From: Promethearchaeia archaeon
Lineage (GTDB): Archaea > Asgardarchaeota > Lokiarchaeia > Sigyniarchaeales > SOKP01
DNA length: 52,396 nt
Assembly: GCA_029856045.1 (NCBI GenBank)
Contig: JAHQWG010000033.1
Location: 1-52,396, forward strand
Direction: 5' to 3'
Shown here: positions 34,961 through 45,118 of the stretch, piece after piece
How positions within the stretch are numbered: position 1 is the stretch's first letter
Layout of the letters: the number at the start of each line of letters is the position of its first letter
The notes under the pieces: generated by a model
Told to the model about the DNA's origin: nothing
The model's input: only the letters and a program-made list of their open reading frames with translations
Databases searched by the model: none
Position numbers and translations under genes: made by a program

Positions 34961-35677
34961 ATTTTTTGTAAAATTGATGGAGAAGATATTCCACTTGTTA
35001 TGACGGGAACTTCTCCATTTATAGGTGCTGGTCAATTCGGATCTAATGCCACGGTATGGCGCAGAAAATTCTTAAATCACACAGATGCTATGCTTGAAAT
35101 TTTAGAAGCATGTTATAAAGCTGGAGGTCGTGGTATTGAAGCAATACCCGCTGGAAAAATTTGTGAAGTTGCTAAAATAATGAAAGAAACATACAATGAT
35201 TATGTAATTACCGGTTCTACATTTCCAGGGACTGATCCCTTAATTGAAGATTTAATTGATATTGGTGTAAGGCTGATTTTTGTTCATGGAATGGTTGCAG
35301 ATAATAAAAATAGCAAATTAATTAACCTATTAGATGAGATCTCCTCCCGAGGTGTAATTCCAGGAATAGCTGCTCATAACCCCATTTCCACTCTAACATA
35401 TGCTTTTGAAAATTCATTAAATGTTAAAGCATTTTTAATTCCCTTTAACACAAATGGGATGTTCATGGATGATCAAAAAAAGCTAGAAGCACTTATTAAT
35501 CAAAATAAAAATTACTCTTTTTTAGGAATGAAAACTTTAGCGGCAGGAAAAATAGAACCACAAAAAGCTTTTGAATATATTTCTAAACATAATATTTGTT
35601 CTGTAGCAATAGGTATGGTTAGTGTTGAGCAAGCAAAAATTTCTACAAAAATTGCTTTAAATGCATTACAAAAATGA
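34961..35677 (+). CDS. Conserved TIM-barrel-like protein, apparent AUU start
   Basis: The protein reads FCKIDGEDIPLVMTGTSPF and ends near residue 238 with alternating strand-helix units typical of a TIM barrel, including EILEACYKAGGRGIEAIP, GIAAHNPISTL and FLGMKTLAAGKIEPQ. The first ATG is at 35000, but conserved-looking sequence continues upstream to AUU at 34961, 5 nt after a perfect AGGAGGAG (34948-34955). Nothing else in the frame can serve as a start. Function is unknown; family resemblance is to uncharacterised archaeal barrel proteins. Confidence 0.75.
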   Translation: MFCKIDGEDIPLVMTGTSPFIGAGQFGSNATVWRRKFLNHTDAMLEILEACYKAGGRGIEAIPAGKICEVAKIMKETYNDYVITGSTFPGTDPLIEDLIDIGVRLIFVHGMVADNKNSKLINLLDEISSRGVIPGIAAHNPISTLTYAFENSLNVKAFLIPFNTNGMFMDDQKKLEALINQNKNYSFLGMKTLAAGKIEPQKAFEYISKHNICSVAIGMVSVEQAKISTKIALNALQK

Positions 35678-35836
35678 TGTGAAATCCAGTTTTTAAACCA
35701 AAATTATTAATAATCATGCAAAAGGAAAGTCAGTAAAAGATCTCTTTGAAAATTTATATTTTATAAAGTAAAAATATTAAAAATGAAATAAATCTTTATT
35801 ACTTAGAGTTTGAATTTCAGACATACGTGAAATATC

Positions 35837-36124
35837 TTGAGTGTTACTTTAATATTTGCAGATCCATTTACTACAATTATGCAACGATGGGATATGGAGA
35901 TCAAATTAGATAAACCCATTACTCTAAGAGAATTACTTCTAGATTTGATAGAAAAAAACGGAGAACCTTTAAGAGAAATACTTTTTAAAGAAAATATGGA
36001 AGAAATGGTAGAAGACTTAGTTTTAACAATTAATGGTATCCATTTTAGGTTCCAGGGAGGGCTTGATGCTGAATTGAAAGACGGTGACCGCCTGAACTTT
36101 ATGTGGAACTATTATGGTGGTTAG
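35837..36124 (+). CDS. MoaD/ThiS-like ubiquitin-fold protein
   Basis: The 95-residue beta-grasp protein starts with TTG and ends in MWNYYGG. The terminal Gly-Gly is the site of thiocarboxylate formation or conjugation in MoaD, ThiS and archaeal SAMPs. Middle motifs include LTINGIHFRFQGGLDAELKDGDRLNF. It could supply sulfur for the tungsten or molybdenum cofactor used by the aldehyde oxidoreductase, or act as a protein modifier. Its last 26 bases overlap the convergent geranylgeranyl reductase gene. Confidence 0.83.
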   Translation: MSVTLIFADPFTTIMQRWDMEIKLDKPITLRELLLDLIEKNGEPLREILFKENMEEMVEDLVLTINGIHFRFQGGLDAELKDGDRLNFMWNYYGG

Positions 36125-37490
36125 GTTTTCTTATTTTTTCATAAATTTGTTGTGTTTTTTCTTTCCATTCTTCAAATTTTTCCATTATTTTTGGAAATTT
36201 TTTATAATGATTTGAGATCTTATTCATATTAATTCTCACATAATTTAAATCTAATAACAACTTAGGTTGAGAGATACCTTTAATCGCCTTAGAGATTAAA
36301 TCAAACAGAGATAACTCAACCTTTCCCGTTGAGGCTATCTCTAATATTTCGTTCCCAGTTAATAAATCACGTTCTAAACCAAAATTTAAATCTTCATTAG
36401 AAAGATTTTGTAAAATAATTCTTAACAGGTCAAGAGCGGCAAATTCTGCACCAAAAGTTGTCATTACATTATAATTATAATTCCATAATGCATTTATAGA
36501 ATAGTCTTCGCTTTCAATTGCATCTTTTGCACTAACTGCAGAATAATATCCTCCTCGCATTGAAGGGTCAATCCCTCCTCCATGAAGTGGACTGACTTGA
36601 CATGCAGCATCTCCAATAAACATAATGCCATTGTCTGCACAAGACCAAATTGGCCTTCTTACAGGAGCAACACCACCTCCCGAAGAGATTATCTTATATT
36701 CAGAAGTTTTAATGAAATTTTCAAATACATTTTTTCGGTATAATTCTTTAACTTTACCTTTAAAATCCATAAATACCCCTAATCCTATATTAACTGAGTG
36801 TTCATTTTTCGGGAAATACCAGATATAACCTCCAGGTGCCTTTTCTTGGTCTAAAATAATTGAAATATATTCTGGATCATTTACTTTTGGGTTTTCAGGA
36901 CCGAAATCAACAATCTCTCTATAACATAAAATTGAATCCTTCTTAGAAATTTCCTTTTCAATTATTAAACTTTCTATATTTCTTCTCAAGGGAGAATAGA
37001 ATCCGCTCGCATCAATTATTATTTTTGAGTGTAGATCGGTTTTTTCTCCATTGCTCAATTTAACTTTTATTCCATTTACGGTTCCATTTTCATATAGTAA
37101 ATCTAATGCCATAGTATTATCTAAAAATTGCTTCACTCCTGCATCAATTGCCTCATTTAATAATCGTTGACCGAATTCTAATCGATTAACAACATAACCT
37201 GCTAGCTTTGGGTCTTGCATTATTATGCATTTTTTTAAATTTGGAGAATATAATTTAGCGCCTTTTATATGGCATGCTAATTCTTTTCCTTCTGGTGGAT
37301 TAATATTCAGGAATTCAAAAATTTGAGTTCCAATTCCATCCCCACAGATCTTATCTCCAATTTTATCCTTTTTTTTGCTGTCAATCAAACACACATCGAG
37401 TCCGTATTGAGCTGCAAATCGAGCTGCAGTACTTCCTCCGGTTCCTGCTCCGACGACTATTACATCATATGATTTAGGTAAACTTTCCAT
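36099..37490 (-). CDS. Geranylgeranyl reductase family flavoprotein (archaeal lipid saturation)
   Basis: The 463-residue protein has the FAD-binding opening DVIVVGAGTGGSTAARFAAQ, the GDKICGDGIGTQIF substrate-loop signature, GGYIWYFPK and GIMFIGDAACQVSPLHGGGID. It saturates the geranylgeranyl chains of archaeal ether lipids. It lies next to genes for the first two steps of ether-lipid assembly, on the opposite strand. This cluster is one of the strongest signs that the host is an archaeon. Confidence 0.93.
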   Translation of the reverse strand: MESLPKSYDVIVVGAGTGGSTAARFAAQYGLDVCLIDSKKKDKIGDKICGDGIGTQIFEFLNINPPEGKELACHIKGAKLYSPNLKKCIIMQDPKLAGYVVNRLEFGQRLLNEAIDAGVKQFLDNTMALDLLYENGTVNGIKVKLSNGEKTDLHSKIIIDASGFYSPLRRNIESLIIEKEISKKDSILCYREIVDFGPENPKVNDPEYISIILDQEKAPGGYIWYFPKNEHSVNIGLGVFMDFKGKVKELYRKNVFENFIKTSEYKIISSGGGVAPVRRPIWSCADNGIMFIGDAACQVSPLHGGGIDPSMRGGYYSAVSAKDAIESEDYSINALWNYNYNVMTTFGAEFAALDLLRIILQNLSNEDLNFGLERDLLTGNEILEIASTGKVELSLFDLISKAIKGISQPKLLLDLNYVRINMNKISNHYKKFPKIMEKFEEWKEKTQQIYEKIRKPNHHNSST

Positions 37491-37621
37491 TACTACATCA
37501 ATTAAAAGTAATTATATTTGTTAAAATATAAATTACATCAATCCTCTTAATATATTTCACAAAAATAATATTCGTATTGATTTTAAAAGCTTTTAAAATC
37601 TTTAATTGTTTTACAATATGA

Positions 37622-38443
37622 TTGATAATGGATACAGTTGTAAAAGAATCTGAAAAGCAAACGACATATGGATATATCATTAATAAAATTAATGATGATG
37701 GGGCTCTTCACTTTTCTCTTATAGATCCTGACCCTCTACGTCAAACTCCTTCACGGGCAGCAAAGATGGCTAAATATGCTGAAGATGCTGGAACCGATGC
37801 AATTTTAGTGGGTGGGAGCACTGCATTTGACCAAGTATTTATAGATAAAACAATTGAATCAATAAAGAGTAAAGTAGATATACCTGTTATCATCTTTCCA
37901 GGAGGAATAAGTAATATTTCTCCTAAAGCGGATGCGATTTTATTTATGTCTTTATTGAATTCAAAAGATCCTTATTTTATTGTTGGTCAACAGGCTCTCG
38001 CATGTTTGCCAATTAAATTAGCTAAAATTGAAAGCATATCTATGGCATATTTAATAATAGAACCAGGTTCAACAGCAGGGTGGATTGGAAATGCAAAATT
38101 ATTACCAAGGAATAAGCCAGAATTAACTACAGCTTATGCATTAGCAGCAGAATTGTTTGGATTCAAATTAATCTATTTGGAATCTGGTTCTGGTTCTGAA
38201 AAAATACCTGTAAAGATTATCAAAATGGCATCAAATCATTTAAAAATTCCCATAATCGTTGGTGGGGGAATTAATAATAAAGAAGATGCAAGAAATTTTA
38301 TTGAAAATGGTGCAGATATAATCGTTATGGGCACTTTTCTTGAAAATAATACTTTTAATGATAAAGGAACCTCACTGAAAGAAATTATTGATGAGATTAA
38401 AACTTGTGGTAAGCTTTACGAAAAAAATTATGAAAAAAATTAG
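37622..38443 (+). CDS. Geranylgeranylglyceryl phosphate synthase
   Basis: The 273-residue TIM-barrel enzyme forms the first ether bond of archaeal lipids between sn-glycerol-1-phosphate and geranylgeranyl diphosphate. Marks are SLIDPDPLRQTP, VGGSTAFDQVF, YLESGSGSEKIP and GGGINNKEDARNFIENGAD. These include the phosphate-binding glycines. It lies 16 nt before the UbiA prenyltransferase gene, the next enzyme of the pathway. The start is either ATG at 37622 or the second ATG at 37628. Confidence 0.94.
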   Translation: MIMDTVVKESEKQTTYGYIINKINDDGALHFSLIDPDPLRQTPSRAAKMAKYAEDAGTDAILVGGSTAFDQVFIDKTIESIKSKVDIPVIIFPGGISNISPKADAILFMSLLNSKDPYFIVGQQALACLPIKLAKIESISMAYLIIEPGSTAGWIGNAKLLPRNKPELTTAYALAAELFGFKLIYLESGSGSEKIPVKIIKMASNHLKIPIIVGGGINNKEDARNFIENGADIIVMGTFLENNTFNDKGTSLKEIIDEIKTCGKLYEKNYEKN

Positions 38444-38459
38444 TTAAAACAAACATAGA

Positions 38460-39341
38460 GTGATAGTCATGAAATTCAAGGATGCCATCGAAATATTAAG
38501 ACCCATAAATTGTATTATGGGAACACTTACAGTAATAATAGGTATTTTAAACACCCGAACAGGAATATCAATCGATATAATACTTATAAATTTAATATTA
38601 GGTATATTGACCTATTTCTTTATTGCAGGTTCAGGGATGGTAATTAATGACATATATGATATCGAAATTGATAAAATTAATCGCCCAGAACGTCCTATTC
38701 CAAGAGGATCAATAACTCTAAGCCAAGCAAAAATATTTTTTTTTGTAGTATTGACTATTGGAGTAGTACTATCTATCATTCATAGTATAATTTTTAACTT
38801 AGGTTTTCTCAATATATTTTTTGCTATTTTTTTCGGCTTTTTAGGATGGGTGTATGCTAAATGGGGTAAAAAACAAGGTTTTCTAGGAAATTTAGTTGTT
38901 AGTTTATCATTTTCAATAGGATTAATATATGGTGCGATTTTGAATAGTTCAATAATTCCACTATACATTTATTATTTCTTTTTAACCTGTTTTTTTCTTT
39001 TACTTTCTCGCGAGATTATAAAAGGATGTGAAGATATTGAAGGAGATAAACAATATGGAATAAAGACTTTAGCAATTCAGATTGGAATTGAAAAAACCGC
39101 TAAATTCTCTGTAGTCTGTGATATTTTGGCTATAATCTTTTTTATTTTACCTATATTTACACCAATTTTAAATCCCATTTTGTTTTTTATTTCAATGATT
39201 TTTGGTATAATTATCGTTATTTATGCGTTAATATTATCTATTAAAAGTGATCTACAGACCGCTGATTTTAAAAAAATAAGCTTATTCTTAAAATTAGGGG
39301 CTTTTCTCGGCTTAATTGCTTTTATATTTGCGAGTATATAA
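38460..39341 (+). CDS. UbiA-family prenyltransferase, DGGGP synthase
   Basis: The 293-residue membrane protein has eight or nine helices and the two Asp-rich motifs of UbiA enzymes: NDIYDIEIDKINRPERPIP and EIIKGCEDIEGDKQYGIKT. Here it follows GGGP synthase, so it most probably adds the second geranylgeranyl chain to give digeranylgeranylglyceryl phosphate. GTG/ATG starts at 38460 and 38469 are both possible. Confidence 0.93.
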   Translation: MIVMKFKDAIEILRPINCIMGTLTVIIGILNTRTGISIDIILINLILGILTYFFIAGSGMVINDIYDIEIDKINRPERPIPRGSITLSQAKIFFFVVLTIGVVLSIIHSIIFNLGFLNIFFAIFFGFLGWVYAKWGKKQGFLGNLVVSLSFSIGLIYGAILNSSIIPLYIYYFFLTCFFLLLSREIIKGCEDIEGDKQYGIKTLAIQIGIEKTAKFSVVCDILAIIFFILPIFTPILNPILFFISMIFGIIIVIYALILSIKSDLQTADFKKISLFLKLGAFLGLIAFIFASI

Positions 39342-39490
39342 CTTTTTATTATAATTTCTATAAGAGAAATTCGAATAAATTATAATTTTTAATATTATGA
39401 AACTTCGGAAAACCTTTTTAATAAAATAATAACGAGAATTTAATAATCAGAAAATAACCCTCTTAATTTTCTTGAATGAAATTTTAGTTA

Positions 39491-40504
39491 TTGACTAAAA
39501 TGACTAATATCTTAATAACTGGTGGCACTGGATTTATTGGTGTTCATTTGGTTAAACGTTTATATGAATTAGGACAAAATTTAAAACTTCTTATAAGAGA
39601 AAATAGCAATATTGAACCATTTAAAGATCTAAAAAATATTGAATATATTATTGGGGATGTTCGGGATATCGATAGCCTTTATCAATCTATAGAAAATGTT
39701 GATTTAATTTATCATCTCGCAGCATATACTGAAATATGGGCTAAAAATAAATCTATTTACGAAGAAATTAATATCAATGGCTCCGAAAACATTGCGAAAG
39801 TAGTACTAGAAAAAAAAAAAAAACTAATTTACGTTAGTTCATTTTTTGCTATTGGACCTTATCTTGTTGGCAATGAAGTTCCTAATTTCGAAACTTATGA
39901 ACGTAATAATGATTTTTTTATAGATTATGAGAGATCAAAATATTATAGTACAAAAAAAATCAAAGAATATAAAGAACAAGGACTTAAAACAATCATATTT
40001 TATCCAGGATTTGTTTACGGTCCTGGTGATTTCAATTTTTATGGAAAACTAACAATAGATGTTATTTTAGGAAAACTTCTAGGAATTCCTAAGACATCAG
40101 TTTCTCAATTTAGTATGGCTTATGTAAAGGATATTATTGAACCAATGGTAAATGTTATTGACAGAGATGATTTAATTGGTGAAGAATTTTTTATTGGCGG
40201 TGAATTTATCTCAACTAAAGATTATCTTAATTTAATTGCAGAAATAGCCGAAGTAAAAAAACCACGGCAATTTCCAATGTGGCTGGCTATGTTTTATGGA
40301 TGGTTATGCGAAATTAAAGCAAAAATGACTAAAAAAATACCCTATATGACTCGAGCACTAATGAGAATGGCAACATATAATTGGGCATATTCATCACAAA
40401 AAGCTATTGATAAATTAGGATATAAAATTACTCCTTTTGATAAAGGTTTGGGAGAAACTGTCACATGGTATAAAGAATATTTAGAAAAAAATAAAGAAAA
40501 TTAA
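39491..40504 (+). CDS. NAD-dependent epimerase/dehydratase (extended SDR)
   Basis: The 337-residue protein has the Rossmann signature NILITGGTGFIGVHLVKRL, DLIYHLAAYTEIW, the catalytic YERSK near residue 154 and FYPGFVYGPGDFN. The Y..xK pair is intact. Members act on sugar nucleotides, hydroxysteroid-like substrates or dihydroflavonol-type carbonyls. It is followed 30 nt later by an aldehyde dehydrogenase on the same strand. Confidence 0.87.
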   Translation: MTKMTNILITGGTGFIGVHLVKRLYELGQNLKLLIRENSNIEPFKDLKNIEYIIGDVRDIDSLYQSIENVDLIYHLAAYTEIWAKNKSIYEEININGSENIAKVVLEKKKKLIYVSSFFAIGPYLVGNEVPNFETYERNNDFFIDYERSKYYSTKKIKEYKEQGLKTIIFYPGFVYGPGDFNFYGKLTIDVILGKLLGIPKTSVSQFSMAYVKDIIEPMVNVIDRDDLIGEEFFIGGEFISTKDYLNLIAEIAEVKKPRQFPMWLAMFYGWLCEIKAKMTKKIPYMTRALMRMATYNWAYSSQKAIDKLGYKITPFDKGLGETVTWYKEYLEKNKEN

Positions 40505-40534
40505 CTGGTTAATAAAAATAAATGAGGTTTTTAT

Positions 40535-42055
40535 ATGAAATTAGATGTTTTAAATAAATATACAGGGGAGGTAATAGAATCTATTGAAGCAGATACTGAA
40601 GATACAATTCACAATAAGATTAGAAGAACAGTTCAGTGGGAAAAAAGACTTTTAAACACCACATTAGAAGAAAGAATTGATGTAATCAAAGATATTGCTA
40701 ATGTATTACTTAAAGAAAAGAAAAAAATTAAAGATATCATAGTTGCTGAAGGAGGATTACCCATTCGCTATTCAGAATGGGAATTTGCTATGATTGAAAA
40801 GGGATATTCTTATGTTGATTGGTTTATCGATCTAATAAAAGACAGAACACAACGTGATCTTGAAAGTGGACAAGTTTCACTCATAAAATATCAACCTATG
40901 GGATTAACTATAGGTATAACTCCCCGTAATACTCCTATGAGTTTGCCAATGTACTTTTGGGGATCAAGCTTCATGGCAGGAAACCCTGCTATTATAAAGC
41001 CTTCCACAGCTTGCCCCTTGACAATGAAATATTGTATAGAAAGAATTAATGAGAGTGATTTTCCATTTAATGAAGCATATGATTTAGTCATTAGTCCTGG
41101 CAACTATGCAACCAAAATTTTTATTGAATCAAAATTAATTAAAAATATTATTTGTGTAGCCGCTTCTCATACAGCAAAACAGATTCTGATGGATTACGCT
41201 GAAGTTTTAAAAAAACATACCCAGAAGTTTCTTGGAGTTAATATGATCAATTTTCCATTCAAAAATTTTGTATTCGAAAGTGCCGGAAATGATGCAGGAA
41301 TCGTAATGCCCGGAGTAAATTTAGAATTAGTAGCTAAATGGAATATAATTGCTTCCTATACAAATTCAGGACAACAATGTTTTTCAATGAAGCGAATAAT
41401 TGTACATCAGGATATATATGATGAGTATATTGAATTATTGCTTAAAGAGATTGAAAAATTAAAGATAGGAGACCCCAGAGATATGTCCACAGATATTGGA
41501 CCTCTTGGATCTCGGAGAATATTAATGATGATGGAAGTAATGGTTGGTGAAGCCACAAAACATAAGGGTGTAAAAATATTATGTGGTGCTGAAAAAATAG
41601 ATACCGGGAAAAGCTATGGCCTTTTTTATCAACCAACGTTAGTAGAGATTCCTCGCGAAAATATACTTGATTTTGATAAAGCTCCTTTTCTGTGGCGTGA
41701 AGAAGCTTTTGGTCCTGTAAGAAGTGTAACTAAAGCCAAAAATATTGATGATGCTATTTTTCTCGCAAATCATTCTAACTATGGAATGCGTGCTGTTGTC
41801 TACACACCTCCAGAAAATATTGAAAGATTTGTTAACGAATTGCAGGCAGGAAGCATATATATTAATAATGAACCGATGCAGGCTAATATTAGTACAGCTT
41901 TAGGGGGTTGGAAAGATAGTTCATATCCTCCTGGAATAAAATATTATCCTTCTGAGATGGTGATCTCTAAGATTATATACAATGGTTCACTTAATACTTC
42001 CAAACATCTTTTTATTGAAGCAACTCAACCTGTTTTGAAAGATGTAGTTGATTAG
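40535..42055 (+). CDS. Aldehyde dehydrogenase family protein
   Basis: The 506-residue protein has the ALDH architecture with PMGLTIGITPRNTPMSLPMY in the cofactor domain, a likely general base in FESAGNDAGIV, the catalytic Cys in NSGQQCFSMKRI, and EEAFGPVRSV near residue 390. It would oxidise an aldehyde to an acid, or an acyl-CoA if CoA-dependent. NAD versus NADP use is not clear from the sequence. Confidence 0.88.
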   Translation: MKLDVLNKYTGEVIESIEADTEDTIHNKIRRTVQWEKRLLNTTLEERIDVIKDIANVLLKEKKKIKDIIVAEGGLPIRYSEWEFAMIEKGYSYVDWFIDLIKDRTQRDLESGQVSLIKYQPMGLTIGITPRNTPMSLPMYFWGSSFMAGNPAIIKPSTACPLTMKYCIERINESDFPFNEAYDLVISPGNYATKIFIESKLIKNIICVAASHTAKQILMDYAEVLKKHTQKFLGVNMINFPFKNFVFESAGNDAGIVMPGVNLELVAKWNIIASYTNSGQQCFSMKRIIVHQDIYDEYIELLLKEIEKLKIGDPRDMSTDIGPLGSRRILMMMEVMVGEATKHKGVKILCGAEKIDTGKSYGLFYQPTLVEIPRENILDFDKAPFLWREEAFGPVRSVTKAKNIDDAIFLANHSNYGMRAVVYTPPENIERFVNELQAGSIYINNEPMQANISTALGGWKDSSYPPGIKYYPSEMVISKIIYNGSLNTSKHLFIEATQPVLKDVVD

Positions 42056-42140
42056 TAAAATTTAAAACAATTTTAATTCTTTTTCTTTTGAACTCTTTTA
42101 TTAAAGAAAATCTAATTATCTTTTAACAATCATAATTATT

Positions 42141-43427
42141 GTGATAAGAATGAAAGTTGAAATTTCAAATGATGATTCCGAATATATGTATAATGTTATA
42201 AAAGATATTATAGAAAAATTTGGACCAAGAATGCCATGTAGTCCTGCAGAAGCACAAACAGCTGAATATATTAAAAAAAAACTTGAAAAGACATGTAATG
42301 AAGTTATTGTTGAACCATTTAAGTGTCACCCACGGGCTTTTTTGGGGTGGATAAGGATTGACATTTTATTAATTAGCATCTCAATTTTAAACTTTTTATT
42401 AATGCCATTTATTGCACCAAATTTGCTCTCACGTATATTAGTAATTACTATCGCTGTGATTCTTAATATTTTTGCATTCTTGATACTTTGGAACGAATTT
42501 TTTAATTATAGAGAGTTTATAGATAAATTATTTAAAGAAAGGAATTCGCAAAACGTCGTAGGAAAGATTAAAGCAAAAGAAGAATTGAAAAAAATTATTG
42601 TTTTTTCAGGACACCATGATAGTGCTCTACAATTTAACCTTTTACGATATTTAAAGTTTGGGTATGTGATTATTATTTTTCTGGGATTAAGTGTATTGTT
42701 TATATGGATAATAGGTTCAATAATTATATTTATCATAATATTTTTTAACTTGGAATATGCGTTATTGTATAATTTTACTGTTATTCTCTTTATAATCGGC
42801 ATCCCTGCTTTTATTGGGTTATTTTTTTTCGTATCAAGTGGCGAAAAAGCGAATAAAGTCCCAGGAGCTATTGATAATCTTAGTGCTGTTGCTGTTATAT
42901 TAGGTCTCGGAAAATATCTTAAAACTCATAAACAAATTATTCCAAATAACACAGAAATTCGTTTAATCTCATTTGGATGCGAGGAAGCTGGCTTAAGAGG
43001 TGCTTATCGATATGTTGCACGTCATTTTGAAGAATTAAAAAAAAAAGATGCAGAAATAATAAATATGGATGGCATTCAGAGTGATGAAAAATTTTATATA
43101 ATAGAATATGAACCTACGACAAGAACGAGACATTCACCAGAAATAGTGCAAAAAATAAATAAATCCGCAGATCTGGTTGATCTTAATATTAAACCATTTG
43201 GTTCTGGTTTTATAGAGAAACTTATAGGACAAATTAGTGGGGGAACTGACGCAACTGCATTTTCAAAAGTTAAAATTAAGGCAGCAACTTTTGCGTCAAT
43301 GAATTTCAGCAAATTTTTGTCTTTCTATCATCAACCCACAGATAATATAGAAATAGTAAATAAGATTGCACTCACAAATGCACTAAAGATTTGTATCGGT
43401 TATTTGATTAATGAATCGAATTATTAA
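42141..43427 (+). CDS. Membrane M28-family metallopeptidase with internal membrane segments
   Basis: The 428-residue protein has an M28 zinc aminopeptidase domain whose ligands are split by membrane helices. FSGHHDSA (His at about 158) is followed by helices over residues 172-232, then GAIDNLSAV (Asp245) and SFGCEEAGLRG (catalytic/metal Glu281-282), and a C-terminal SFYHQPTDN with the last His. An earlier pair of helices spans residues 68-117. M28 domains interrupted like this are unusual. It lies after the aldehyde dehydrogenase, apparently as a single gene. Confidence 0.82.
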   Translation: MIRMKVEISNDDSEYMYNVIKDIIEKFGPRMPCSPAEAQTAEYIKKKLEKTCNEVIVEPFKCHPRAFLGWIRIDILLISISILNFLLMPFIAPNLLSRILVITIAVILNIFAFLILWNEFFNYREFIDKLFKERNSQNVVGKIKAKEELKKIIVFSGHHDSALQFNLLRYLKFGYVIIIFLGLSVLFIWIIGSIIIFIIIFFNLEYALLYNFTVILFIIGIPAFIGLFFFVSSGEKANKVPGAIDNLSAVAVILGLGKYLKTHKQIIPNNTEIRLISFGCEEAGLRGAYRYVARHFEELKKKDAEIINMDGIQSDEKFYIIEYEPTTRTRHSPEIVQKINKSADLVDLNIKPFGSGFIEKLIGQISGGTDATAFSKVKIKAATFASMNFSKFLSFYHQPTDNIEIVNKIALTNALKICIGYLINESNY

Positions 43428-43732
43428 TTTATTAAAATTTTTCTTTATATATTTTCATCAATTTTGGGAAATCTATCTACTTAACAAATGATAATTAATA
43501 TTGGGAATTTAGTGGGATTTCTACCATAAAATTGATCAATCTCCTAAATACCTCTGAATTTTTATAAAAATTTAATTAGAAATTTTTATATCCCCATAAA
43601 TGGTAAAAATTTTTAATGAATTTCAGATAAAAATATTGATTTTTGATTAAAATGTGATAATATTTAAATAGAGATAAAATGAATATTAAATCGATATAAC
43701 AATAAAAAATTTTTTAAAAAGTGATATGAAAA
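43428..43732. other. Intergenic region before the ABC importer operon
   Basis: About 305 nt with no convincing frame or RNA fold. TATTTAAATA at 43661-43670 is a possible TATA box for the importer operon whose first ATG is at 43733. Nothing else stands out. Confidence 0.45.
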
Positions 43733-45118
43733 ATGGAAACAAAAACTAGAAATATAATTATTGTCGTTGTAATAATTGCTATAATCGCTGGTGTAGGTAT
43801 TCCACTTGGAATGGTGTTTTTAGGACCTAAATATGGAGCAGTTCAACCAGGCGTCCTTCTTACTCCAGGAGCCCCAGCTGATGTTGCAAGCAATCGAATA
43901 ATTAAAATCGGAGTATTGGGTTCATTAACTGATATACAAGGTGAAGGTCAATGGAATGGAGTATATATGGCAGCAGATGAGATAAACACCGATGGTGGAG
44001 TTGATATCGGAGGAGTAACGTATTATTTTGGAATTGTAGGTGAGGATACCTTTGAATCCGATGCCCAGCTCGATATAACCAAGGGAACGACTGCCGCAAC
44101 GAAAATGATGACACAACATGAACCCAACTTTTGCATTGGTGGATTCAGAACGGAATCGTTATTAGCATACCAAGAAATTGTAATGGATGAAAAAATTGTC
44201 TTTATTAATACAGGTGCGTCTACAGATTGTTTCGCCCAACAGGTTCTTGATGACTACGATACATATAAATATATGTTCAGAACGATGCCTATCAACTCAT
44301 CGGCCTTAGGAGCACAAATTATTACTCTTTTTGGAGCATTTGCAGCGGTTTTGCCAGCAACCTTAGGTAAACCAGTTAATAAAGTTGTGATTGTAAGAGA
44401 GGATCTTGACTGGACACTTCCAATGGACGCTGCTCTAAACTATTACTTACCTTTATTCGGTTATACGATCTTGGATGATATAGCTTATCCAATCACTGCT
44501 ACATCCGAAGATTTCGCCACAATATGGCAAAGCATTCAAGATCAAGGAGCCCAATTAGTTATTCCCGTAATATCTGGAACGACAGGGATTACTTTTACCA
44601 CTCAATATGCACAAATTCAACCAAAATGTCTTATTGCTGGTATTGATGTTCAAGCACAGTTGGATTCTTACTGGGCTGATACGAATGGAGGTTGCGAACA
44701 CGAAATTATAATGCAAACATTATGTCGTACGAATAAAACACCAACTTCACTTGCATTTTGGGATAGATGGCTAGCTAATTTCGGTGAATCACCTCTTTAT
44801 ACGGCTGTAGGTTCCTATGACAGCGTATATATGATGAAAGACGTGATTGAAGCATGTGATTCCATTGATTCTGATGACCTTGTGGCTGAAATGGAGAAAA
44901 TCACTCCTGAAAATCCGAGTCTTATTTCAGTAGCGACATTAGAATTTGGATGGACAAAATCTCATGATGTAATGGCAGGTTGGCCATATGGAACCACCTT
45001 ATTCGTTCAATGGCAAGCGGGCGGAGCAAAAGAGTGCATAACAACTGGTGGTGCTCTTTATCCAGACTCTATTGTAACAGCACCTATGACGTTCCCATCT
45101 TGGGGTATAAACGATTAA
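43733..45118 (+). CDS. Branched-chain amino-acid type ABC transporter, substrate-binding protein
   Basis: The 461-residue protein has an N-terminal membrane anchor (residues 7-30), then the periplasmic-binding fold of the LivK family: IKIGVLGSLTDIQGEGQWNGVYMAADEINTDGG, IVFINTGAS, and repeated alpha/beta units up to ALYPDSIVTAP. It would bind amino acids or related organic acids outside the membrane and deliver them to LivHM. It starts the importer cluster but is 420 nt away from livH, possibly so it can be expressed more strongly. Confidence 0.9.
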   Translation: METKTRNIIIVVVIIAIIAGVGIPLGMVFLGPKYGAVQPGVLLTPGAPADVASNRIIKIGVLGSLTDIQGEGQWNGVYMAADEINTDGGVDIGGVTYYFGIVGEDTFESDAQLDITKGTTAATKMMTQHEPNFCIGGFRTESLLAYQEIVMDEKIVFINTGASTDCFAQQVLDDYDTYKYMFRTMPINSSALGAQIITLFGAFAAVLPATLGKPVNKVVIVREDLDWTLPMDAALNYYLPLFGYTILDDIAYPITATSEDFATIWQSIQDQGAQLVIPVISGTTGITFTTQYAQIQPKCLIAGIDVQAQLDSYWADTNGGCEHEIIMQTLCRTNKTPTSLAFWDRWLANFGESPLYTAVGSYDSVYMMKDVIEACDSIDSDDLVAEMEKITPENPSLISVATLEFGWTKSHDVMAGWPYGTTLFVQWQAGGAKECITTGGALYPDSIVTAPMTFPSWGIND

